Part shown: one piece after another, positions 1 through 7,197 of the stretch
Layout of the letters: each line of letters opens with the position of its first letter
Numbering within the stretch: the first letter of the stretch is position 1
NCBI RefSeq assembly: GCF_030687535.1
Contig: NZ_CP117437.1
Span: forward strand, 1,137,501 to 1,201,500
DNA: 64,000 bases
Direction of reading: 5' to 3'
Source: Pseudomonas sp. FP2335
GTDB taxonomy: Bacteria > Pseudomonadota > Gammaproteobacteria > Pseudomonadales > Pseudomonadaceae
Program-made: the position numbers and the translations under genes
The notes under the pieces: generated by a model
What the model saw: the letters and a program-made list of their open reading frames with translations, nothing else
Database searches by the model: none
Told to the model about the DNA's origin: nothing

Positions 1-1
1 T

Positions 2-943
2 TGGGTGGCCACCGCCTGGCCCAGCGGCGCGACCATGACCCTGATCGCCGCCGCCACCGTCGGCCTGTCCGCCGCCACACCGAACCCCAAGCGCATGGCA
101 TTCCAGATGGCCTGCGGCACTTTGATCGGCGCGCTGGTGGGCTTTGTTGAGATGTTCTTCGTGTTCCCCTGGATCGACGGCTTCCCGCTGTTGTGCGTGA
201 TGCTCGCGCCGGTGATCATCCTTGGCGCGTTCCTCGCTTCGCGGCCGCAATACGCCGGGGTGGGCGTGGGGCTGCTGATCTTCTTCAGCACCGGCTCGGT
301 GCCGGACAACCTCACGGTCTACAACCCCTACACCTTTATCAACGACTACATCGCCATGATCATCGGCATGTTGGTGTGTGCCGCCGCCGGGGCGATCATC
401 CTGCCGCCCAACAGCCGCTGGTTGTGGCGCCGCCTGGAGCAGGACCTGCGCGAGCAGGTGGTGTATGCGATCAGCGGCAAGCTCAAGGGCCTGGCGTCGA
501 GTTTTGAAAGCCGCACCCGTGACTTGCTGCACCAGGCCTACGGCCTCGCCGTCGGCCAGCCGCAAGTGCAGCGCGACCTGTTGCGCTGGATGTTCGTGGT
601 GCTTGAAGTCGGCCACGCGATCATCGAGTTGCGCAAGGAACAGGCGATTTTGCCGGTGCATCCGGCGTACGCCGAATCCCAACCGTGGCGCCAGGCGATC
701 CGCGTGATGGGGCGCTCGCTGGTGCGGCTGTTCCTGCAACCCAGCGCGAGCAACCTGGAGCGCGGCCTGATTGCCGTCGACCACGCGATCAGCCGTGTGC
801 AGGCCACCGACGAACCCTTCGCCCCGCACTTCGACACCTCGGCCCTGCGCCGGGTGAAAAGCTACCTGCACTTTATCCGCACCTCGCTGCTCGACCCGCA
901 ATCGCCCCTCGCTGCCCTTAAAGGAGCTGCGCATGCCCCGTGA
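2..943 (+). CDS. FUSC family (AaeB-like) efflux pump, 3' part
   Basis: The open frame runs in from the left edge, so the N-terminal part is missing; about 313 C-terminal residues are present. Several hydrophobic segments occupy the first 130 residues (MTLIAAATVGLSAATP, a stretch ending VEMFFVFPW, LCVMLAPVIILGAFLAS, IAMIIGMLVCAAAGAIILPP), followed by a long, mostly helical cytoplasmic tail. This is the C-terminal half of fusaric-acid resistance / aromatic carboxylic acid efflux pumps. The stop overlaps the start of the next gene, and the following DUF1656 and HlyD genes complete the usual three-part aaeB-aaeX-aaeA arrangement. The substrate is inferred from family only. Confidence 0.85.
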   Translation, partial: WVATAWPSGATMTLIAAATVGLSAATPNPKRMAFQMACGTLIGALVGFVEMFFVFPWIDGFPLLCVMLAPVIILGAFLASRPQYAGVGVGLLIFFSTGSVPDNLTVYNPYTFINDYIAMIIGMLVCAAAGAIILPPNSRWLWRRLEQDLREQVVYAISGKLKGLASSFESRTRDLLHQAYGLAVGQPQVQRDLLRWMFVVLEVGHAIIELRKEQAILPVHPAYAESQPWRQAIRVMGRSLVRLFLQPSASNLERGLIAVDHAISRVQATDEPFAPHFDTSALRRVKSYLHFIRTSLLDPQSPLAALKGAAHAP

Positions 944-1133
944 AATCGCGTTCCACGGCATCTACATGCCGACCATGACCCTGATGTTCCTGATTGCAGC
1001 CGTGTTGGCCTGGGCCCTGGATCGCTTCCTGGCCGGCTTCGACCTGTACCGGTTTTTCTGGCACCCGGCGCTGCTGCGCCTGAGCCTGTTCGTTTGCCTG
1101 TTCGGCGCCCTGGCGCTGACCGTCTATCGTTGA
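933..1133 (+). CDS. DUF1656 small membrane protein (AaeX-like)
   Basis: A 66-residue protein with two hydrophobic segments (about residues 11-27 and 45-64) and the family signature around PREIAFHGIYMPTM. The ATG lies 11 nt inside the end of the upstream pump gene and is preceded by AAAGGAG, so the two are probably translationally coupled. DUF1656 proteins sit almost invariably between FUSC pump and HlyD adaptor genes and are thought to be small accessory subunits; their exact role is not known. Confidence 0.85.
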   Translation: MPREIAFHGIYMPTMTLMFLIAAVLAWALDRFLAGFDLYRFFWHPALLRLSLFVCLFGALALTVYR

Positions 1134-1143
1134 GAATGCCCCG

Positions 1144-2004
1144 ATGAAAAAGTTTTTCAGCCTGCTCGCCACCTTGCTGGTACTGGCTCTGGCGATCTGG
1201 ATTGGCCGTACGTTGTGGGTGCACTACATGCAAACCCCATGGACCCGCGACGGCCGTGTGCGCGCCGACATCATTAACGTCGCCGCCGACGTCACCGGCG
1301 AAGTCGTCGACGTGCCGGTGCGTGACAACCAGTTGGTGAAAAAAGGCGACCTGCTGATGCAGATCGACCCCGAGCACTACCGCATCGCCGTCAAGCAGGC
1401 GCAGTCCCTCGTCGCTTCGCGCAAAGCCACCTGGGAAATGCGCAAGGTCAACGCCCACCGCCGCGCCGACCTCGACGCCCTGGTGATCTCCAAGGAAAAC
1501 CGCGACGACGCCAGCAACATCGCCGACTCGGCCCTGGCCGATTACCAGCACGCGCTGGCGCAACTGGAAGCGGCCGAGCTGAACCTCAAGCGCACCCAGG
1601 TGCTGGCGGCGGTGGACGGCTACGTCACCAACCTCAACGTGCATCGCGGCGACTATGCGCGCATCGGCGAGGCCAAGATGGCCGTGGTGGATATGAATTC
1701 CTTCTGGGTGTACGGCTTCTTTGAAGAAACCAAGTTGCCCCATGTGAAGGTCGGCGATAAAGCCGATATGCAATTGATGAGCGGCGAGACCTTGAAGGGC
1801 CATGTGGAAAGCATCTCGCGGGGCATCTACGATCGCGACAACCCCGAGAGCCGTGAGCTGGTGGCCGATGTGAACCCAACCTTCAACTGGGTGCGGCTGG
1901 CCCAGCGGGTGCCGGTGCGGATTCATATCGATGAAGTGCCGGAAGGCGTGCTGTTGGCGGCCGGTATTACCTGCACCGTTATCGTGGACCAGACGCAGAA
2001 CTAA
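1144..2004 (+). CDS. HlyD family periplasmic adaptor (AaeA-like)
   Basis: 286 residues: one N-terminal membrane anchor (about 5-22, FFSLLATLLVLALAIWIG), then a biotinyl-lipoyl-like half-motif (DVTGEVVDVPVRDNQLV, about residues 48-64, then KKGDLL), a helical hairpin and a beta-barrel region. This is the membrane fusion subunit that would link the inner-membrane FUSC pump to an outer-membrane channel. It is the last gene of the three-gene set, 10 nt after the DUF1656 stop. No outer-membrane factor gene is visible in the window. Confidence 0.88.
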   Translation: MKKFFSLLATLLVLALAIWIGRTLWVHYMQTPWTRDGRVRADIINVAADVTGEVVDVPVRDNQLVKKGDLLMQIDPEHYRIAVKQAQSLVASRKATWEMRKVNAHRRADLDALVISKENRDDASNIADSALADYQHALAQLEAAELNLKRTQVLAAVDGYVTNLNVHRGDYARIGEAKMAVVDMNSFWVYGFFEETKLPHVKVGDKADMQLMSGETLKGHVESISRGIYDRDNPESRELVADVNPTFNWVRLAQRVPVRIHIDEVPEGVLLAAGITCTVIVDQTQN

Positions 2005-2018
2005 AGGTGTGGGCTTGC

Positions 2019-2048
2019 TGTGGCGAGGGAGCAAGCTTCCTCGCCACA
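2019..2048. repeat. REP-like hairpin, GTGGCGAGG family
   Basis: A 30-nt inverted repeat with 10-nt arms TGTGGCGAGG and CCTCGCCACA, 14 nt after the HlyD stop. The arm sequence differs from the GTGGGAGCGGG repeats elsewhere in the window and looks like a separate P. fluorescens REP family. No T-run follows, so its use as a terminator is uncertain. Confidence 0.6.
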
Positions 2049-2062
2049 CTGAGTCAGTCATT

Positions 2063-2524
2063 TCAGTTAATGAGCGACTTGGCGGCTCTGATTTTTCGTC
2101 GGCGCTTGACCCGCAGCATGCTGACGAAGCGGCGGTGGTTTCTTGTATGGAGCATCAGTAGACAAGCCAGGGATTGGAACAGAGGGAATACTGCAAACAG
2201 AGTCACGGGGTGGTTCCCAAGATAGTCCGCCGAAATCAAAGCGTTCAAGACGGCGACGCATACGAGTAATGGCGGCCCTAGTCGAAACCCAACTGCTACC
2301 AGGGCTAACCCAATGCACATTGTCAGTAGCAATACCCAGCTGGCCACTACCGCGTATTCGCTGGGGAGATAATTTATTCGTGCGTAATACGTCAGACTAT
2401 GTGAAAGGTTTCCTGATATGGCGACCATATTCATGGACACCGCAGTTCCCACAGTGAATGCGAAACGTTGGGTGTAACGACGCAACGTTCGTGGCGCTCG
2501 CACGGGATCGATGTTATTGCTCAT
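2063..2524 (-). CDS. Uncharacterised small membrane protein
   Basis: 153 residues from the ATG at 2524 (MSNNIDPVRAP). Three or four hydrophobic segments follow a basic N-terminus (one near FAFTVGTAVSMNMVAISG, then VVASWVLLLTMCIGLALVAVG, a segment ending LISADYL, and TLFAVFPLFQSLACLLML), and the C-terminus is strongly basic (KRRRKIRAAK). I recognise no family. Its ATG overlaps the end of the upstream gene by 11 nt, so the pair is an operon. A longer in-frame start exists but lies deeper in the upstream gene. Confidence 0.6.
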   Translation of the reverse strand: MSNNIDPVRAPRTLRRYTQRFAFTVGTAVSMNMVAISGNLSHSLTYYARINYLPSEYAVVASWVLLLTMCIGLALVAVGFRLGPPLLVCVAVLNALISADYLGNHPVTLFAVFPLFQSLACLLMLHTRNHRRFVSMLRVKRRRKIRAAKSLIN

Positions 2525-2861
2525 GGCTGCCGAACTCCTCGTAGATGGCAATGACGACGTGGTTGAGATTTTCTGAAATGCCGCTGCCCGTTACCGCAAA
2601 CGCGGCACCCACCTGATCGGCTAATTGAATGAAAATATCCCGACGTATTTGGGCATTACTGAAGCGTTTGGGGAGTTTTCCGGCCAACTGCATTAACCGG
2701 ATCATTTCGCGAGGACGGCGAATGTTCTGCAGGCGCAGAACCTCATTTGTCAGCTTTGCGCGTTCCTGGCGACTCATGCGTCTCAAAATGTCCTTCAGAT
2801 CGCGGCCCGTTGTGGTGGTGTGCGCCGTCGGCACGCCGCTTTGCAGGAAATCCCTGGGCAT
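2514..2861 (-). CDS. Uncharacterised 115-residue protein
   Basis: A soluble, Arg/Leu-rich protein with predicted helices (SRQERAKLTNEVLRLQNIRR, then MIRLMQLAGKLPKRFS). It has no signal peptide, membrane segment or known catalytic motif. AGGTGAAAGG precedes the ATG. It is translationally coupled to the downstream membrane protein gene, which suggests a functional pair, but nothing in the sequence shows what they do. Confidence 0.55.
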   Translation of the reverse strand: MPRDFLQSGVPTAHTTTTGRDLKDILRRMSRQERAKLTNEVLRLQNIRRPREMIRLMQLAGKLPKRFSNAQIRRDIFIQLADQVGAAFAVTGSGISENLNHVVIAIYEEFGSHEQ

Positions 2862-2981
2862 CCTTTCACCTGTGGGTAGACAGAGGTGAAAGAGACTGAG
2901 GATTGGTTCCTTGGAATGATGTCAGGCGGTTCGCTGTTTCTTGTAGTACCTGGCCCGACTAGCCAGGCGTAAAGCTAAAAA

Positions 2982-3068
2982 GTGGGAGCGGGCTTGCTCG
3001 CGAATACGGAGTGTCAGCCAACAGATTCGTCAACGACCCACCGCTTTAGCGAACAAGCCCGCTCCCAC
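2982..3068. repeat. REPIN (REP doublet), GTGGGAGCGGG family
   Basis: Begins GTGGGAGCGGGCTTGCTCG and ends with the inverted copy AAGCCCGCTCCCAC, separated by about 40 variable bases. It lies in the 220-nt gap between genes ending at 3082 and starting at 2861. A smaller hairpin (CCTGGC 2949-2954 with GCCAGG 2962-2967) lies beside it. The rest of the gap shows nothing I can name. Confidence 0.9.
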
Positions 3069-3081
3069 ATTTTCGACCGCA

Positions 3082-3483
3082 TCAGACCTTGATGAAGGTT
3101 TCGTGCAGGTGGCGCCACAGCAGCGCGCCGCTGGCCTGTTTCTCGAACACCACCGTGGCGCGACGATCGGTCTGCGTGCCGCTGTCATCCACTTGATGCT
3201 CTCGGTAAGTCACCGTCGCACCGCGTGCATGCCGGTCGATCCCGGCCATCTCACTCAAGGTGATCTTCAACCCCGGGCGCATCCCGCCCAGGCGTGTGAA
3301 CAACGCATTGACCCCGGCCGCATTGACCCGCGTGCCGGTGGCGGGGGCGACCATGCTGAACTCGGGGGAGAAGCGCGCAAGCAGGTTCTGCAAGGTGCCC
3401 TGCGGTGCGATGCCAGCAAACCACTGTTCGATCTCGACGTGGGTCTGGATCACTTCTTCAAAAAAATCGCTGTAGTCAATCAT
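3082..3483 (-). CDS. NTF2-like (DUF4440/SnoaL-type) protein
   Basis: 133 residues with the alpha+beta cone layout of NTF2-like proteins: N-terminal helix (DFFEEVIQTHVEIEQWFAG), a strand with FSMVAPATGTRV, and C-terminal antiparallel strands ending VVFEKQASGALLWRHLHETF. Such proteins are small-molecule binding or cyclase/isomerase folds of very diverse function. The ATG overlaps the stop of the MFS gene (ATGA), so it is probably co-translated with that exporter. Confidence 0.7.
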   Translation of the reverse strand: MIDYSDFFEEVIQTHVEIEQWFAGIAPQGTLQNLLARFSPEFSMVAPATGTRVNAAGVNALFTRLGGMRPGLKITLSEMAGIDRHARGATVTYREHQVDDSGTQTDRRATVVFEKQASGALLWRHLHETFIKV

Positions 3484-4664
3484 TGGTCAGCCTCGCTGGC
3501 AGGGTGAAGCAGTGTCCGTACCCTGGCGGTATCCAGGCGCAGCACCGCAAAAGCAGGTAGCAGTGTCAGAGCTGCCGCCATCGTGAAGGTTATGCTGAAG
3601 GAATCCAAGGCCGACAACAGCGCACTGAGCGCCGCGGCCCCCAGGCAAAAGCTCATTTGTCGATTGATATTCCACAAGGCGCTGGCGTGGCCCATGCGTT
3701 CGGCAGGGATGTCGATAAAGGCCAGGGTTTGCGCGGTGCTGCTGCACAGGCTGCCGCCCAGGCCCATCAAGCAGTAGGCAGCGATGATCAGCGTCGGTTC
3801 GTTCAGCAACATAATGCCGACGCATTGCAGTGCCATGCCCGTCAGCAGTAAAGGCTTCGGCCCCCAGCGGTTGAACAGTGTTTTGCCAAGGTAGATCGCC
3901 ACTGCCGACGCCAGCGCCCACGGCAGCATGAGTGCGCCGGTGCGGGTTGCGTCGTAACCCAGGCCGCGTAGATAAAGGACGGCAATCAGGCTGGTGCCAA
4001 TGAAGACGCCAGGGATGAACAGGTAAACCAGCATCGCCACGCGCAGCATCGGGCTGCGGACTTGTTTGAAAATGCCGCCCACTTCCAGTCTCGGGCGTGG
4101 GTTCGTGGGCCCATCGGGTGTTATCCACAGCAGCGCCAGCAACAGTGTGATCAAGGCCAGTGGCAGGTTGGCGTAGAAGATCCAGCGCCAGGACATGCTG
4201 TCGACGATCAAGCCGCCCAAGGCGGGGGACAACGCTGGCACCAGCAGCGCCACGGACATCACCCGTGCCGTCAACTGGCTGCGCTCATTTGCCGGAAAAT
4301 ACCGATAGGCCATGGCCTGCCCAACGGGAATCAGCAAGCCGCCGCCCAGCCCTTGCAGCGCACGCCAGCCGATCAACGTGTCAATGGAAGCCGCCTGGCC
4401 AACCATCACCGATGCGCCCGCAAACAACAGCAGGCTGGCAGCGATCAACGTGCGCTCGCCCAGCATTGCCGCCAGCCACACACTCAATGGAATGATCAGC
4501 GTGAGACCGAGCAGGTACGCATTGCTGATCCACGCCAATTGCGTGACCGAGGCGTGCAGGTCGCGGGCGATGTCCGGGTAGGCGACGGTGGCGACAAACA
4601 TGTTCACCAGGTCCAGGGCAAAGCCCAGCAAAAATATCCAGGCGACTTTCGAGCGGTAGGTCAT
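3480..4664 (-). CDS. MFS transporter, drug-efflux type
   Basis: 394 residues with twelve predicted membrane helices. The loop after helix 4 carries RALQGLGGG, and an antiporter-type motif C is seen as VPALSPALGG, pointing to proton-coupled drug export (Bcr/EmrB-like). It is divergent from the LysR gene at 4775 across a 110-nt region containing a perfect palindrome, the classic layout of a LysR regulator and its target. Substrate unknown. Confidence 0.85.
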   Translation of the reverse strand: MTYRSKVAWIFLLGFALDLVNMFVATVAYPDIARDLHASVTQLAWISNAYLLGLTLIIPLSVWLAAMLGERTLIAASLLLFAGASVMVGQAASIDTLIGWRALQGLGGGLLIPVGQAMAYRYFPANERSQLTARVMSVALLVPALSPALGGLIVDSMSWRWIFYANLPLALITLLLALLWITPDGPTNPRPRLEVGGIFKQVRSPMLRVAMLVYLFIPGVFIGTSLIAVLYLRGLGYDATRTGALMLPWALASAVAIYLGKTLFNRWGPKPLLLTGMALQCVGIMLLNEPTLIIAAYCLMGLGGSLCSSTAQTLAFIDIPAERMGHASALWNINRQMSFCLGAAALSALLSALDSFSITFTMAAALTLLPAFAVLRLDTARVRTLLHPASEADQ

Positions 4665-4739
4665 GAGCGCGATCCTGCGAATGAAGCGGGCAGGGTAGGC
4701 CGGGCATTGCAGTTGGGCTACGTCGGTTTGCCTGTTAGT

Positions 4740-4760
4740 TTGTCAAAAATATTTTGACAA
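4740..4760. promoter_or_regulatory. Palindrome, candidate LysR-type operator
   Basis: Perfect 9-nt arms TTGTCAAAA (4740-4748) and TTTTGACAA (4752-4760) around ATA. It directly abuts the AGGAGG Shine-Dalgarno sequence of the LysR gene (4761-4766) and lies 76 nt upstream of the divergent MFS start. AT-rich dyads of this type are typical LysR-regulator sites; occupation here would be expected to limit expression of the regulator itself. The function is inference. Confidence 0.65.
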
Positions 4761-4774
4761 AGGAGGCCTGGCCC

Positions 4775-5632
4775 ATGGTCAGCCTGGACCGATTCGACAC
4801 CTTCAAGGCCGTGGTCGAGGCCGGCTCGCTCACGGCTGCGGCCGACCTGCTGGGCCAGACCCGCGCCGTGGTCAGCTTCAATCTCAAGCGCCTGGAAGCG
4901 GAGCTGGGCGTGACTCTGCTGACCCGTAACACTCGCCAACTGGCATTGACCGATGCCGGCGAACGCTTCTACCTGCGCTGTACCCGCATGCTTGAAGAAG
5001 CGCGGTTGGCGGTCGAAGAAGCGCGTTCGGAGCACGCCCAACTCAAGGGCACATTGCGCATCACCACCACGGTGGAATACGCCCTGGCCGTGGTTGCCCC
5101 TGCCGTGGAGGCCTTTCGGCGACTACACCCGGACCTGAACATTCACTTGTCCACGTCCTCGACCCATGCCGATCTGATTTCCGAGCGTTTTGACGTGGCG
5201 ATCCGGTTGGGGCGCCTGCCGGATTCCAATCACCGTGCGGTGCAGTTGTCGACGTTCGAGGTATTCGCCGTGGCGGCACCGGTGTTTGCCGGGGCTGCCA
5301 CCCTGGATGAACTGGAGCAGTTGCCCCGCCTGGGCCATGGGCGGCTGACGGGATTGACGGTAACCGACCCGGCAGGCACCGAATGTCTCTACCGCGTCGG
5401 TCAAACGACATTGGTGGCCGACAGTGCCGCTGTGCTCCAGGCGTTCGCTGTGCACGGCCACGGTGTAGCCGTGCTGCCACAGTGGCTGGTGAATGACGAT
5501 CTGGAAACGGGGCGCTTGGTGCGTCTGTTACCGGACCATCGCTTCGACCCCCAGGGGGTTTATGCGATGTATCCGGACACCCGGCATTTACCCTTGAAGG
5601 TGCGGGCGTTCATCGATTTCTTGAAGGGTTAG
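4775..5632 (+). CDS. LysR family transcriptional regulator
   Basis: 285 residues from ATG 4775, chosen because AGGAGG lies 8 nt upstream; a longer TTG-start frame from 4754 would begin inside the palindrome. N-terminal winged HTH (about 1-60: FDTFKAVVEAGSLTAAADLL, then RAVVSFNLKRLEAELGVTLL) followed by the periplasmic-binding-like effector domain. It is divergent from the MFS/NTF2-like pair and probably regulates it. Its stop overlaps that of the convergent SDR gene by 2 nt. Confidence 0.92.
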   Translation: MVSLDRFDTFKAVVEAGSLTAAADLLGQTRAVVSFNLKRLEAELGVTLLTRNTRQLALTDAGERFYLRCTRMLEEARLAVEEARSEHAQLKGTLRITTTVEYALAVVAPAVEAFRRLHPDLNIHLSTSSTHADLISERFDVAIRLGRLPDSNHRAVQLSTFEVFAVAAPVFAGAATLDELEQLPRLGHGRLTGLTVTDPAGTECLYRVGQTTLVADSAAVLQAFAVHGHGVAVLPQWLVNDDLETGRLVRLLPDHRFDPQGVYAMYPDTRHLPLKVRAFIDFLKG

Positions 5633-6441
5633 AGCGCGCCATCCAGCCCAAACCGTTTCTTCAACACCTTGTCCAGCAACCCCTTGGGCAACAGCGCCGC
5701 CATCAACGGCAGCGCCCGGCTGCCATTGCCTGCGCGCAGCAGGCGTGGCGGCGTGGCTTGTTGTACGCCCTTGAGCACCTGGGCGGCAAACCGGTTGGCC
5801 GGGGTGGGGTTGTCCTGCGAGGCCTGTGAGCGCGCGCGAATGCCTTCGCGCAACGGCCACCAGGGCGATTTCTCGCTGATCAACAGCTCGGCCTGGGCAC
5901 CGGCGTTTTTCGCGAAGCTCGTATCGATGGCCCCCGGTTGCACTTCCATCACGCGAATGCCAAACGGCGCCAGCTCCATGCGCAGGGCATCGCTCAAGGC
6001 ATGCACGGCGGCTTTGGATGCGCAGTAGGCACCGGCAAACGGCGTGACCAGCACCCCGGAAACACTGCCGATATTCACCACCAGGCCTTTGCTGCGGCGC
6101 AGTGCCGGGAACAGCGCCTGGGTCACGCCGACGATGGAGAACACGTTGGTCTCGAACTGGCGCTGCATCGCCTCGGTGCCGCCGTCGAGCAGCGGGCCCA
6201 TGGCGCCGTAACCGGCGTTGTTGACCAGTACGTCCAGCTCGCCCAACTGTTCAGCCAGGTGCTGCAAGGCGGCGCTGTTGTTGACGTCCAGTTGTACCGC
6301 GTTGAAGCCGGCGGCGGCTAAACCGGCAACATCGTCCGGTCGACGGGCGCTGGCCCATACGCTGTAGCCGGCGGCTTTGAACGCGTCAGCCAGGGCGCGG
6401 CCGATACCGCTGGAACAGCCGGTGATGAGTACGTTGGGCAT
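5629..6441 (-). CDS. SDR family NAD(P)-dependent oxidoreductase
   Basis: 270 residues, classical short-chain dehydrogenase: nucleotide-binding TGCSSGIG near residue 7, NNAGYG near 78, catalytic Ser in NIGSVSG and YCASK near 142. The substrate loop and C-terminus (MAALLPKGLLDKVLKKRFGL) resemble oxidoreductases acting on bulky or lipid-like substrates, but this is not decisive. The gene at 6456 ends 14 nt before its start, so the two probably form an operon. Confidence 0.88.
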   Translation of the reverse strand: MPNVLITGCSSGIGRALADAFKAAGYSVWASARRPDDVAGLAAAGFNAVQLDVNNSAALQHLAEQLGELDVLVNNAGYGAMGPLLDGGTEAMQRQFETNVFSIVGVTQALFPALRRSKGLVVNIGSVSGVLVTPFAGAYCASKAAVHALSDALRMELAPFGIRVMEVQPGAIDTSFAKNAGAQAELLISEKSPWWPLREGIRARSQASQDNPTPANRFAAQVLKGVQQATPPRLLRAGNGSRALPLMAALLPKGLLDKVLKKRFGLDGAL

Positions 6442-6455
6442 GGATCAATCCTTTG

Positions 6456-6920
6456 TCAGTCCGAGAAGCTGCCTTGCAGGTGCTCGGCACGAAATTCCAG
6501 GGTTTGCGGGCGGTAGCCGGGGCGCAGCGGTGGGGCGGGCAGGCAATCGTCCCAGGTGGCGCCGGCCTGCAACTCGCCGGGGCCGCGGTAGCGCGGGGCG
6601 GCGTAGACGTTGTCGGCCAGGTTGACGGTGTCGCCCGGCGCATAGGCGGCGACGCGCCAGCGCAGTTCGGTGAGAGGCACGTCGTTGCCATTGTTGAGGA
6701 CCAGTTTCAGCGGACGGTCGGCGGGGCATTCCTCAGGCGCGTAGGTGATGCGCAGTTCCAGGCGCGCCAGTTGCGAGGCTTCGCGGTTGTCCAGCCAGAC
6801 CACCCAGATGGCGACGAAACCCAGGCCGACCGCGGCCGCGAGGGATACCGGCAAGGCCTTGGCGGGGTAGCGCAGCAGCAGGATCAGCCAGGTGATGATC
6901 AGGAGAACGCCGAAGAACAT
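6456..6920 (-). CDS. Conserved small membrane-anchored protein
   Basis: 154 residues from ATG 6920 (GAGGTGG upstream); a GTG three codons earlier is possible. Two N-terminal membrane helices (MFFGVLLIITWLILLLRYP and an Ala/Gly-rich one ending FVAIWVVWL) are followed by an extracytoplasmic domain of about 105 residues with two Cys (PEECPADRP and WDDCLPAPP) that could form a disulfide. The beta-rich pattern resembles an immunoglobulin-like fold. I do not recognise a characterised family. Confidence 0.65.
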   Translation of the reverse strand: MFFGVLLIITWLILLLRYPAKALPVSLAAAVGLGFVAIWVVWLDNREASQLARLELRITYAPEECPADRPLKLVLNNGNDVPLTELRWRVAAYAPGDTVNLADNVYAAPRYRGPGELQAGATWDDCLPAPPLRPGYRPQTLEFRAEHLQGSFSD

Positions 6921-7009
6921 GGAGACCACCTCGAATGGGGAGCGAGCATCCTAACTTAAGCGTAGGTGGGTTTGGGCGGCTTGAGAGATAGGTTGATGCG
7001 GCTGACGCC

Positions 7010-7094
7010 TTCGCGAGCAAGCCCGCTCCCACATTTTGACCGCGTATAACCTTTGGAATGCAATCAACCTGTGGGAGCGGGCTTGCTCGCGAAG
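7010..7094. repeat. REP pair in reversed orientation
   Basis: Two REP copies, TCGCGAGCAAGCCCGCTCCC (from 7011) and GTGGGAGCGGGCTTGCTCG (7071-7089), about 40 nt apart. Unlike every other doublet here, the GTGGGAG ends face each other rather than the outside. The pair lies between the small membrane gene (start 6920) and the alginate terminator. Confidence 0.85.
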
Positions 7095-7127
7095 AGGCCC
7101 TCACAGTCACCCCCAAACCCACAGAAA

Positions 7128-7182
7128 AAGCCCCCGCCCAACCGGCTGCGGATAGGGGACGCAGTCGGCTGGACGGGGGCTT
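7128..7182 (-). terminator. Rho-independent terminator of the alginate operon
   Basis: A long imperfect hairpin with 23-nt arms (7128-7150 and 7160-7182) around a 9-nt loop, 15 nt after the algA stop. Read on the minus strand it ends GGGGGCTTTTTC. The plus strand also has a T-run (TTCTTTTTAC), so it may work in both directions. Confidence 0.85.
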
Positions 7183-7197
7183 CTTTTTACGACTGTT

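Noticed and set aside
4754..4774. Upstream TTG start for the LysR gene
   Set aside because: It begins inside the palindrome and before the AGGAGG site, which clearly serves ATG 4775.
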